A stretch of DNA of 64,000 nt from Tethya wilhelma (Eukaryota > Porifera > Demospongiae > Tethyida > Tethyidae). Shown here in pieces: positions 24,691 to 35,700 of this stretch. A model generated the notes under the pieces. That model ran no database searches. It was not told the DNA's origin and was given only the letters and a program-made list of their open reading frames with translations. The position numbers were made by a program, and so were the translations under genes. Positions within the stretch are counted from its first letter, which is position 1. Each line of letters begins with the position of its first letter. Location of the stretch: positions 1,275,745 through 1,339,744 of the forward strand of contig CAXIPT010000007.1 of NCBI GenBank assembly GCA_964030475.1. Reading direction: 5' to 3'.

Positions 24691-26557
24691 AGGAAAGACT
24701 TAGATAAAGTAGTGCAGCAAACAATTATTCCACTACTCACGCGGTGGATGGCTGTGTTCTTCTCGGCAACTGTCTTGGCCATTCCTAGCACCACCCGTTT
24801 TGCCTCCTGGATGTCATGCTTGAGTAGACGATAGTAGAGCATACCCTTGTCATGGACGTCCATGTCTCCATCAACATCTGCACGGTATCAGGCCACAAGA
24901 GGGTTAATAATATTCGCTTAATTTAATATCAAAACAGTTGATATCCACTCAATTAAGCATAAATAGGTTTATAATATTCACTTAATTTTGTATCAATAGG
25001 GTTAATTTAATTTAGTAACAAAAGGGGAAAAAATCGCAAATAAGCACATTTTGAACATGGACTAACCGACAGCATGCTCCAGTAGTCTTCCCAGCATCTC
25101 CTGGCACTCTGGTGGTCTCTTGAAGAACATCTTCATGACAGCCGAGAGAAGCTGTAGCTTCACAGCCGAAGAGGACTCCTCAGAGATGTTCTGGACCACC
25201 TCCTCAAGCACGTAAGGTGTGTTGGGTAGAGACTGCAGTGGACCAATGACCACAAATGGTCACATAAAGCATCTCTCAAGTCTAAGACTAACCAGCCCAC
25301 CAACAGCTCCCGCATATCAACCCACCTCTCCATACTCCCCCAGTATCCAAATGAGAGCCGACCTTCCCTCTGGGTCAGAGATGGACTCAAAGGAAGTGGG
25401 CAACTGAGGAAGAATCACCTCCACCATGTTCTCAAACTTACGAAGGATACCTAGAAATAGAAGGGGAAAGAAAAAATACTAAAACCACACATGTACAACC
25501 ATATCTTAACATAATTGTTGTTATAATACATAATATTTACTGGTCAAAGCAAATTTAGTCTTATCTTAAATGCCTAAAATTTCACTGTCGTTTATTTTTT
25601 GCAGTTTGAGGTAACCGCCAAAATAAATAAGCCATAGTAAGTAAAGTAAACAATATTAACCACCCATTCTGACCAAGATTTACGGTATTATTATCTGCCT
25701 ACACTTTTAATATTAATGAGAAATTTCAGTTTCACTTACTGCACATGGCCACCAGTGTCTCTGCAGTGACATAGTCTATCTCCATGGTGAGAAGTGAGAG
25801 GAGCTTGTTGACACAGAGGTTGGCTCGGGCAGCCAGCCTGAGGGCAATCTGTCCGACGGCCTGGATGGCTTTTCTTGCGACGAATGCATTCACATCAGTA
25901 GCATACTCACTGGAGAAGACACACACACATTCATTCATACACAGACACATAAGAGTGTTAGTCTCGTTCCCAGGCTCCTCCCTTGCTTATATTTTCTTTG
26001 AAAATAAAAATATACGCAAAGGAAGGTGCCTGGGAACGAGGCTATAAGATAGTAGAAGTTCTATGTAGCTTGGTTATCATGCCATGTGCAAAGATGAGTT
26101 CTACACTCAGATGCAGTTTCAGCAATTTATTTCCAGGGGTTTACCCTTTTTGCTCATTTGTAACAAAGGGGATATGATAGCCTTAGCAGTGGTATGGTGA
26201 GTAGTACAGTAGAACGTGTATAATTTACATACCCCAGTTCGTCCACAACACTCTGGGCATTCCCAATATTGCACACCTCCGTCAGCAGTTCCAGCTTCTT
26301 TATCTTCAGATAGGGTGGATCATTGTACCTACATAGGCCGGCACATAATAATAACCCTTTAGTGACCATTTTCTAATTTTATCTTAACCCTTTCCTAACT
26401 GCTAACCTGCAAAAGAAGTTCTGGTAGTCTTTGCTCCACATATCTGGTTGCCGTGACAACAAGAGTTGAATGTGTTGTAAACAAGTGTATACCAACTCAG
26501 CAGAACTTGAACCAAGGAAAGTCAACAATGGGGCTACATGTGAGTGCAAGTGTGAGT

Positions 26558-26605
<48 letters not shown>

Positions 26606-27247
26606 ATGTGTGTGTGTGAGTGAGTGTGTGTGTGNNNNNNNNNNNNNNNNNNNNNNNNNNNNNNNNNNNNNNNNNNNNNNNNNNNNNNNNNNNNNNNNNN
26701 NNNNNNNNNNNNNNNNNNNNNNNNNNNNNNNNNNNNNNNNNNNNNNNNNNNNNNNNNNNNNNNNNNNNNNNNNNNNNNNNNNNNNNNNNNNNNNNNNNNN
26801 NNNNNNNNNNNNNNNNNNNNNNNNNNNNNNNNNNNNNNNNNNNNNNNNNNNNNNNNNNNNNNNNNNNNNNNNNNNNNNNNNNNNNNNNNNNNNNNNNNNN
26901 NNNNNNNNNNNNNNNNNNNNNNNNNNNNNNNNNNNNNNNNNNNNNNNNNNNNNNNNNNNNNNNNNNNNNNNNNNNNNNNNNNNNNNNNNNNNNNNNNNNN
27001 NNNNNNNNNNNNNNNNNNNNNNNNNNNNNNNNNNNNNNNNNNNNNNNNNNNNNNNNNNNNNNNNNNNNNNNNNNNNNNNNNNNNNNNNNNNNNNNNNNNN
27101 NNNNNNNNNNNNNNNNNNNNNNNNNNNNNNNNNNNNNNNNNNNNNNNNNNNNNNNNNNNNNNNNNNNNNNNNNNNNNNNNNNNNNNNNNNNNNNNNNNNN
27201 NNNNNNNNNNNNNNNNNNNNNNNNNNNNNNNNNNNNNNNNNNNNNNN

Positions 27248-27287
<40 letters not shown>

Positions 27288-28093
27288 AATCGGAGGAAGG
27301 CAATCAAAGGAAATGTGTTAATGATATCGTAGCTTAAGTGAGTGTGGTTGCTTCTCTCTCTGTAAATTTACAAAACATTGACTTGCTAACCTGAAACAAA
27401 CTCAGGCGCCACATAGTACAACTTCACCACACCCATCACTGCAATCTTCCTCACGTAAGCACTCTTATCGGCAAGACCAGCTTGAAGAGGATCACGAAGA
27501 TACTCAAGAATACTGTCCAGTCTGGAAAATACAAGCATTGGAATGGAACATAAACAAAGTTGGGGAAATGGTACTTTCGGAACTAAGAAGAAAAACTTTG
27601 CGCAAAAAAGCTTTCTAAATCTCAGTTTCTTGTACCTCAGTGAACACATGCTCCTTAGAGCCAGACCCCGGACCATGGGGTTGCGGTCTTGGCAGTCCTT
27701 CTGCATAGTGTTGACTGTGAGTAGAGCCAGCTCTGAGTTGGACTGGGCATAGTTGCTCAGGTAGAGGTAGACCAGCTTCTTCTGAACCAGGTCCGATGTG
27801 GCACCCGCCTTTAGTGTTCAAATTCATGTGTGCATTCACGTAAAATCACACACTTTATAGTTTGCATGCATGCATACATGCTTATGTATAGAAACTGGAA
27901 TATTCTTTCATACCATTATCATCTCACTGAAGAGTTTGGAGACGTCAATGCCCAGTGTCATACAAGCTATGACCTTCTGCACTGTCTGCAGGTAACGTTT
28001 GGGGTCTCTCTGTACCATGGGGTCGCGCAGCTGGCCCCTAAGTTCGATGACATCGCTCTTTTTCTCTTGGTTCTGGCCTGGGGAATGAGCCAT
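22681..28093 (-). CDS. AP4B1: AP-4 complex subunit beta-1, interrupted by an assembly gap
   Basis: Exons in order: 28093-27914, 27808-27636, 27521-27391, [gap], 26533-26407, 26328-26233, 25909-25740, 25450-25326, 25232-25067, 24877-24741, 24615-24379, 24256-24144, 23543-23405 and 22839-22681 (TAG). All visible junctions are in phase. AP4B1-specific blocks include [57 protein letters not shown] and the ear-proximal SAGDFEKRWI. The HEAT-like trunk is followed by a short hinge and a small C-terminal domain, as in AP-4. About 130 residues of trunk expected between FVS and PLLTFL must lie in the N gap. AP-4 sorts cargo at the trans-Golgi network. The donor at 24378 lies inside a (GT)n tract. Confidence 0.92.
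22960..23168. mobile_element. Inverted-repeat MITE, TATAGCGGGA family (copy 1)
   Basis: It starts with TGTATAGCGGGATTTTT and ends with GCTATACGGTA. Internal arms are rich in AAAATTTTC and CCCACGAAA. Related copies lie at 48692 and 61797. It sits in the intron between the last two AP4B1 exons. Confidence 0.75.
24308..24378. repeat. (CA)n/(GT)n microsatellite at a splice donor
   Basis: About 35 units. On minus it begins immediately at the exon edge (GACTTG then GTGTGT), so the donor site is the first repeat unit. Confidence 0.9.
24631..24688. repeat. (GA)n microsatellite
   Basis: About 28 GA units in an AP4B1 intron, next to a G homopolymer. Confidence 0.9.
25959..26044. mobile_element. Fold-back MITE (copy 4)
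   Basis: TAGTCTCGTTCCCAGGC at the left, GCCTGGGAACGAGGCTA at the right. Flanks TAAGAGTGT and TAAGATAGT are compatible with a decayed 9-bp duplication. It lies in an AP4B1 intron. Confidence 0.7.
26545..27286. other. Assembly gap flanked by microsatellites
   Basis: N run at 26635-27247 (613 bases), with a GT-rich tract on the left (about 26547-26634) and (AG)n on the right (27248-27284). It hides one or more AP4B1 exons. The low-complexity open frames crossing it are artefacts. Confidence 0.98.
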
Positions 28094-28670
28094 GTCGAGG
28101 AGAAGATGGAACCCAAATACGGAGTTTGATATTACTTTCCGCCCAATTTGGTTAATTGGAGAAAGAGAACGCACAGGTTGACTGGTAATGGGTCGATACA
28201 ACAATGAGCTAAAAATGCGGTGGGCCACATTGCTAACTAAAATACCATTGACTCGACTAATGGTCCACAGATAGCATTGGAGACTGTGAGTCTATGGTTA
28301 ACAAAGCATCAAATTCCTTCATTCCATAGTAAGTCACATGTGGCCTTGCACACAATGTGACATTAATTTTAGTTTGTGACAACAATGAACATCCCCTTAT
28401 TCATAACCACCTTACTCCAATACAAACAGTCACATGCAACACTGCACATGAATATCTAGCACACCTGGCACCGGCACAGTAGTCATGCATATTAAGAATG
28501 CAGCGCTGTTGTTTTTCCACAACACTTATTATCGATGGAACTCAAAAAACATTTCCCCCCCCACTAATCAGTGTAACTTGCACAAATATAATAATGATTA
28601 TAAAGATATATTGATTGATACAGTAATGTAGATGTAACTGCATGGTAAGAACACAAATAATAACTGTTGT
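28094..28670. other. Intergenic between AP4B1 start and ROCO stop
   Basis: It must hold the AP4B1 promoter and the 3' UTR of the upstream gene. No other gene is seen. Its first 100 bp are conserved in the second copy after 62238. Confidence 0.5.
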
Positions 28671-31600
28671 TTATATACATTTCTTTCTTTCTATCTCACT
28701 AGCTACACCATTTTGTCCTATTTTCCTGAGAGCTTCAACTAAAACAGCCCATGTAAGTTCAATGCCACATTTCTCCGTCACCTTATCTTCTTGTCTCAAC
28801 CAAGCCTTCACCATGTCACCAGGAAGGGTCTGCATCTTCTCAAGCTTGAACACATTCAACCCTAACACCCCACCAAGTTGAACAATCTGAGGCTTGTCCA
28901 GTTTTTCCAAATAGCCACAGATGTCACCCCAATCACTGCCATCTAAGAGTCATGAATAAACAATGTGGTGTGTGTATGTTTGTGCAAATCATCCAGTCAT
29001 GAATATCCATACTAGAATGTATTATGCACGTGGGGACTCACCAATAGCTGAATGTGAGCTTTGAGCCAGAGGAGCACTATTGGTTGGAGAAGCTGGTGGA
29101 TTTGACTGTGGTTTAACTGCACCAGTGCCTGCTGCATTGCTAGTTTCAGAATCTTGCTGATCCTAGGAATATACAAAATTAACCTAATATGTATACAGCC
29201 TGTGTGGTTTCTTACCTGCTCGGTTCTCAGTAGCTGGTTAACATCAAACTCCTTCAAACATTGAGGACATTCTGATTTTGACGGAAGGTCTTCTCCTTCG
29301 AAATAGTTGATGTAACGTACAACGTTTGTCTTCCTACACTTGCAAGGAGCCAGTAGAGGTCCACCATAATATCTCAGTCCTTCAAGGTTGCTGTGTAGGC
29401 AAATCTTTCGGAGGTACTCAGTATGGAAGCTATTAATGTGGTTGGCAGGAGTCCTTGGGTCACTAGGACGAGGGCTGGGAATATAGAATGATAATAATAA
29501 TAATATAAACAAAAGGATATAAACTTGACTATAGTCACATCATTGAATCTGTTTACTCACAGCACAGAGATCTTGAGTCGATGTTCTTCTGTCTCCAGCT
29601 CCACACTCCAATGGCAACCATTGATGTTCTTGAACTGGCACATGTCCTTTGACAGGTACGGCTTATCTGAGGATTTTTCTCTCTGAGTGATGGCCAACAG
29701 TAGACACACCAGTCTGTGGTAGATCTCCCTGGGAAGAAACTGCTGGAAATCAAAGTAGAATGTGGTCCACCTTGAACACTGGACAGGCTCCTCTGCAATC
29801 TTGTCTGGGAGTTTCCCAGGAACAAGATACTGTTGCTTATCTGTGGGTGTACAAAAGATTGTGTCACTGTGTATGATTATGTATGCTGGTGTATTTTGAA
29901 CAGACTTACTTTGCAATTCCGAGTCTGCCTTTGAAATACTTCTGATGGGGTATATCAATGCTTCCGCCTGAAGCATGAGGCACATCTGATGAAATGACTC
30001 ATCTATCGGCTCTCGGAGGTATTCAGACCAGACGTCTTTTAAAAGATCAGCAGTTGCAACACCTGTTTCACGGAGTTGGTTCATGTCCTTGCCTTCAATT
30101 GTGGACCGAAAATTCAACTCCACAACATTCATCATGACGTCAATCAGCCATTTTGGATCAAGTAACACCAGCTCTTTCAGCTCAGCACGCTCCTCTTCAC
30201 TGATGAAGAGAAGAGGAAGAAATTCTGTAGAGCAAAGAAAGATGTAAATCAGTCCTGAATACATCACTTGTATACAACTTACTGAGACAGACCATCTTTC
30301 CTGTCTCATGGAAGAACTCCAGAATCAGCTGTTGCCCCTCTTGGTCAGTGATACCACACTGTGTGGCTATCTTGAGCACCTCATCTATTTTGATGACTAG
30401 GGAGGACTTGCTTTGCTTCAATGATTTCTGCAATCGGACCAGTTCATTGTTGAACCGGAACCAGATCACAGGATACTTTTCTCGTAGAAACGAAAGATTT
30501 TGAGATGCATTTTGAATCTCCTCTTGAAGAGCCTTGGCTCCACTTGCTTCTCTATCCTTCGGCTCTTTACCGTCGATTGAATTTTCCACGGCTAAGAAGA
30601 TCCTGTCCTTTTTAGGACCCATCATGTGAAGGTGACATGAACACCTGTCATCACTGTAAATTTCCTTCATTAGTATCTCGTTGATCTCGTTTAGCTTCTC
30701 GTCACTGATACGCACCAGCTCGCCATCTTTCATCTGATCACGATGAGTGCCCACAATACAGATATTCTTCAGATGGTCCTTCTTTTCGCCAGGGACAGCA
30801 GGAAGAGTGTGGGCATGGATAGATTTGAGCCAGTATTTGATCTCCTCAATGGGGTTTGTTAGATCTACATCTGAACGAACCCTTTGCCTGGACCTCATTT
30901 CAAGGTACGGAATGATCTTCTGTATGCTGAACACCACTAGGTACATTGCTCGTCTTGTGAGGAAGCAGTGGTGCATTGGACGGTACTCCTTTTGACCAGC
31001 AAAATCCAGAACATTGAGAATGAGTAAAATGTCCTCTTCATTCATGTCCTTTGAAAGAGCGGCCACGAGTTGTTGATCGATTAGCTTTGCATGTCGGCTG
31101 CTGACTTTAGGGACAACTGCTTGTGTTGGTTGGCTACTCTGGTTGGAAGCCGATGGATCGAGTTCATTAGTGGTCGGTATTTGTTGCTTTGGGGTTTGTG
31201 ATTTCTCTTTTTGCTCAATTGAATTGTCATTTGTTTTCACAGGTCCTGGTGCTGCATTGCTTTCGAAAACAGCTTTCTTAAGTTTAAGTTCCTCTGCTCT
31301 TCTTTGTCTAGCTAGTATAGATTTAGAATGCTTGATGACAGCCTCCCTCTTGGCGGCCATGTCTGTGAGGATCTGTTGGATCTCTGGCATTAGCTTGGAT
31401 AGCTCTTCCTCCAGGTCAGACTCTGTCACAGTTGGAGTAGGACTATCACTAGCAGCAAGGAGTTCTGTTGGTAGAGCTCCAATCACTCCTTCCGCAAACT
31501 GTTGATCTGCATGTTGCTGTACTGTACTCTTGTCTTTCTCGGCCCAGTCTTCAACCCCTACCTGACGTGAGTCTACTACAGTATCTACAATCTTATTATC

Positions 31601-32886
31601 TATACCTCTAGTCGATTCTTGCTCTGGGTTGAATGGCTTGTTGACCAGGAGATGATATAGGCTGGTCTTGCCAACCCTCTCCTGGCCAAGGATGAGAAAA
31701 TTGCACCATGGAATCTTTGACGTTCCTTTCTCCAAGGCCTTAAAATATGCATCAACTGCTTTTGGCCCTCTCTTCAAAATCTCAGGAGGGATAACTACAA
31801 TTAGTAAAAAAACAAGAAGCAAAATGTATAACTTAAAATTTTTTATGACATTATATGGTATGTGTGACATTATGGTATGCAATATACTCACTGTCATCTG
31901 GCTCAATCTCAGCAGGAAGGTGGCCATCCTGTATACAAGAAAGACAGACTTGAGGTCAGTTTGTGTGGTTTTTACATGTAGCTACATAATGATTGTGGAA
32001 TACTGTGGTTTGGTGTTTACTACTGTAGTGTAAGACGTTCATGAATTGTATGCATTAATTATGGAGCAGGTAAAAATTGTTATGAATAAACTTGAGGCCC
32101 TATTGCATTCCAATAGAATAACTCATTTGGTATTCATATATAGAGCCTATCTGCTCAAGGCCACACATGTAGACATGTACTAAACATCAGGTATGGTATG
32201 CCTCTACATGTCCAATCTTTAGCTATATGCTATGCATAGCTTCACCTTGTTGACTATCGTTTTTATTCTCCCATTTTCAACATCTGTTAGAACAGTGATG
32301 ATAGAACTGTTGGATTTCTTGTAGGCGACATGTAGAGCAGTGTTCCCCTGTATTAAAATTAGCAAACATATTAATGCATGAATGAACAAGCATCTACTTT
32401 ACTGAATTTGTAGTGGATTTGTGAAGTCTTTTCACCTTGGAATCTTGTGCATCACTTTGAACCCCCTTTTTAAGGAGCAGCTCAACAAGAGATGAAGAGT
32501 CATTCTTGGCTGCCAGATGTAGAGCACCCTGGCCATTCTCATCACATACAGCTGTTTCAAGCTGGTCCTGAGTAACAAGTGCTTCCACAGCTGCCACATT
32601 TCCGTTGCTACAGGCTGTCAACAGAGGAGTGAGGCCAGTCTGAGAGTTAGAGAGAGTATAGAGAACAGCCCCAGTAAGTACGTAACTAAGTTGATTTGAT
32701 TTAAAGTAAATATTCATCAGTTGATTTTTTTAAAAAATTTTTTTTGCATAAATCAAAAGAAACAAATAATCACATTTGATTTGTAATTCAGCATCGTATG
32801 ACATAGTTGGTTCTCCAAGAGCCATTTCAGAGTTTCACTTTCAGAATGAGAATCACAGGCATAATGGAGAACTGCTCTTCCTTCCT

Positions 32887-32924
<38 letters not shown>

Positions 32925-35358
32925 TGAGTGCGTGTCACAATAAACAAAATACCTTGTCCGTCATTTCCAGTAGATTGGTAGCTTGCTGTATTACTCCACC
33001 ATCAATATTTACCAGTCGTTTGACAAGTTTGAGGTTATCTTTACTACAGGCTAGATGAACAGCAGTCACACCATCCTGGAGATGAATACACATCACAGTG
33101 ACAACCAATTCAACAATCTCTACACCTTCTACTAAACCTTATTCTTGTAGGAAGGGGAGGCACCATTCTCCAGTAGAATGTCTACTACCTTAGCATCTCC
33201 TTTAGCCGTGGCAATCATCAGGGGAGAACATGAGTGCTCAACGGATGATACCTTCAATGGAAAAAACATACATAGCAAACTAGTCATTTAATGTACCAAA
33301 AAAAACAAAAAAAACAAAAAAACAAACTTACATTATGAGAAGAACTGTGACCCAAGAAGTTCAGCAGTGGACTACCATCGTCGGGCTGGGAGGAGTGGGA
33401 GTGCTCCTTCACTAGTGTCAGAGCCCTTTCAACTGAAGCAAGGAGACCACTCTGAACAGCTTTGAGGATGATGTTGGAGAGCCCAAGAGCAGCTTCATCT
33501 GGAAAACAACAACGTTAAAATAAACAAAAACGCATTTTAGCTCCTGTAGTAAAGAACACGCACAAATTAACATCGCGTAGTTTAACATGACCACAGATTT
33601 GCATCTCATTACCAACGACGTGCATATCATTAAAAATGGTTGGCAAAGAAGCTGCAAAGAGACAAAACGGTCATTTACAGCTAGCATGGACGTCAGAGAC
33701 GTCTTTTTAGAGATGCAAAATATTGCTCTTAATTTTACAATAAGTTTAAGCTAGAAAGGAATGTGCATAGTGTCTGTAAAAGTTGCTAGAGAGGAAATTA
33801 GAAATTTTGTGTACAAAATGGCTGACAAAAGACAAAGAAGGAGGTATGTGAGGCCATAGCAGCCAACATGGAGGTCAGAGAGGTCTGGTAAGAGATGCAA
33901 AATGTTGGCCTTACTTTTAGGAAGTGTTTAAAGCTGTTAGGGAATGTGCATGGTGAGTGTAGCTAGACAGGGGGTCAGAAACGTGTGGTTAGAGATGTAA
34001 AATGTAGCACTTACAGTTTAGATAAAGTTTGAATGCTCTTAAAGACCAGACCCTGACGTGGGGGGCCCCTCCGATGGCCACTACATCTCCTGTGGATGTA
34101 GTGGCAGTGGAGGTCAACCAGAGGGGTATAGGGAGGTCATAGAAGGGGTGCCATTGTTGGCTGTTGTAGCAGTAGGCCATCATGGTGGAGCTGGTGCCAG
34201 ATGAACCTGTCCATCCTCCTATTGCTAGGAGGACTCCTTGGTGTGTTGTTAGCGATGTCCGTTGTAGTGGGATGGCTGTCTCTGTCCAGTGGAGGGTTGA
34301 AGGAGATGCCATGATGTCATCCATGTTGCAGCTGTACATGGCTGTGTCTTGTCCATAGCCACCTGCCAAGAAGAGACGGCTGCCCACAGTTGTAGATGAT
34401 ATGAAACCACATTGCCGAGGGAGGGCTGTTGTGGACAGCCATTGTTCCTGCCCGGGGATGTACAGTTCTACAATGTCAAGATAGCGGCCATTGTTATAGG
34501 CACCAGCAACAAGGAGGATATCTTTGTGTCCAACAGCGGAGGGTCCTTCTCTTGCTGTAGGCATCGGAGGAATGACGTCTTCTTTAAATTTCTTTCTGTC
34601 GTCTTCTTCGTGGTTCAGCAGCTGCCATACTTTATTGGTAAGTCCGCCTCTAGGATACTTGGTACCTCCGACTAACAGCAGGTGGCCATTGTAGATGGCT
34701 AGTCCGTAACGTCTTGTTGGTGTCTTTATTGTCTTCCATTGACCCCCCACAGTGTCAAGGTACAGCAGTGTGGCCTCCTCTGATGACCCCCCCACATAGC
34801 CCCCTCCGACGTAGAGATGTCCATTGTACCATACTGACTTGGCACTGTCCATACCCCATGGCAACTGGGGTAGCTCCTCCCAGTCCATAGAGACGAGGGG
34901 GTGAGTGATGGCCACCTGCAGCAAAGAGAACAAACACAGTTTCAACACTAGTCACACACAAACTACTATTTTCACGAATGTCCTCCACTACAACAACCGT
35001 TGCCATGGTGATAAAAAATGATTTTTCCTTGCAACTAGCTCAGTGTTCATTTTGAGAAGCTGAGCTTCTGCCAAATAGCGCCATTTGTTATTTTCTACAA
35101 GCAAACAACACAACAGCTGCCTGCAACAATTTTTTGCGTTGTTACGGATGATTAGCTAATTTTTTTTCCCACTTTGTTTGTAAAAAGAAAGAAATTTGGT
35201 AGCTAGCTAGATTATTTTAGTTCCATTCTCAAGGTAAATTTGCAGCTAAGCCCGCTGCTTTTATAACAGTGCATTTTCTTAGTAATTACGCAAACAGTCA
35301 AAATTTTATTAATAACAGTGACACCACCTACCTCAGTAACATCCAATTGTTCGTTCAT
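28671..35358 (-). CDS. ROCO-family protein: Kelch + ankyrin + ROC GTPase + COR + Cys cluster + DEATH
   Basis: Fifteen exons join in phase: 35358-35332, 34915-34015, 33498-33332, 33251-33138, 33075-32953, 32884-32774, 32639-32436, 32347-32246, 31928-31892, 31794-30283, 30224-29910, 29840-29561, 29474-29216, 29162-29042 and 28942-28671 (TAA), giving 1514 residues. Residues 10-309 are Kelch-like repeats (GGGYVGG, LVGG, LAGGYG, AIGGW). About 310-583 are ankyrin repeats (one per exon). ROC starts near 600 with P-loop GQERVGKTS (about 632), DFAGQKEY (about 859) and THRD (about 945). Between P-loop and DFAGQ lies an unusual insert of about 150 residues, Gln/Ser/Lys-rich. COR follows to about 1297. 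Then CKC...CPQC (about 1350-1375) resembles a zinc-binding pair, and the C-terminus (1425-1514) is a DEATH domain. It is probably a signalling scaffold GTPase; pathway unknown. Confidence 0.88.
32886..32932. repeat. (GT)n microsatellite next to a splice acceptor
   Basis: On minus it reads (CA)n followed by ATAG, which is the acceptor of the ankyrin exon 32884-32774. Confidence 0.85.
33680..34010. repeat. Three imperfect tandem repeats in the first long ROCO intron
   Basis: Segments starting near 33687, 33869 and 33968 share GGxGTCAGAxAxGT, TTAGAGATGxAAAAT and (first two) GGAATGTGCATxGTG. The spacing is about 180 bp then about 100 bp. Confidence 0.55.
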
Positions 35359-35700
35359 ATAATCCAAAGTACAATCAAACTTTTAACAAACAACAGAATT
35401 TCAGCTAACATTTGTAAAAAACTCAAGTGACTTCAGCTCCCAACTCGACTTGAACTGCTGTCTTCTTCCAACTGTTCACTTGCCGCGCGCCTTCCCATAA
35501 TATTGAAACATGAGCCCCACCCACCCACGCGGTTAACTTGTAAACTAGTCGACCATTTCCTGGTCAAACATCAATTGGGTAATATGGTAGTCTGCTGTAT
35601 AGTATAACAAAGATTGATCAATGATTGCGTCAAAAGTGCTATACATAATAATTTTTTAAAAAAAAAGGAAAGAAAATTCACCAGAAATCTATCAGCCACG
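35359..35700. other. Intergenic: ROCO promoter side and MSH3 3' flank
   Basis: AT-rich; no gene seen. A short GC-rich patch with CCGCGCGCC lies near 35485. Confidence 0.5.

Noticed and set aside
24140..24863. Proteins rich in VCVCVC or SLSLSL
   Set aside because: Read-through of exons into (GT)n and (GA)n tracts; the true AP4B1 exon edges are fixed by splice phase.
26497..27337. Long open frames across the N run
   Set aside because: They consist of N and CA/GA repeats; artefacts of the gap.
33418..33687. Separate small ORF with MLAVNDRF start
   Set aside because: It is intron plus the first ankyrin exon of the ROCO gene in a shifted frame.
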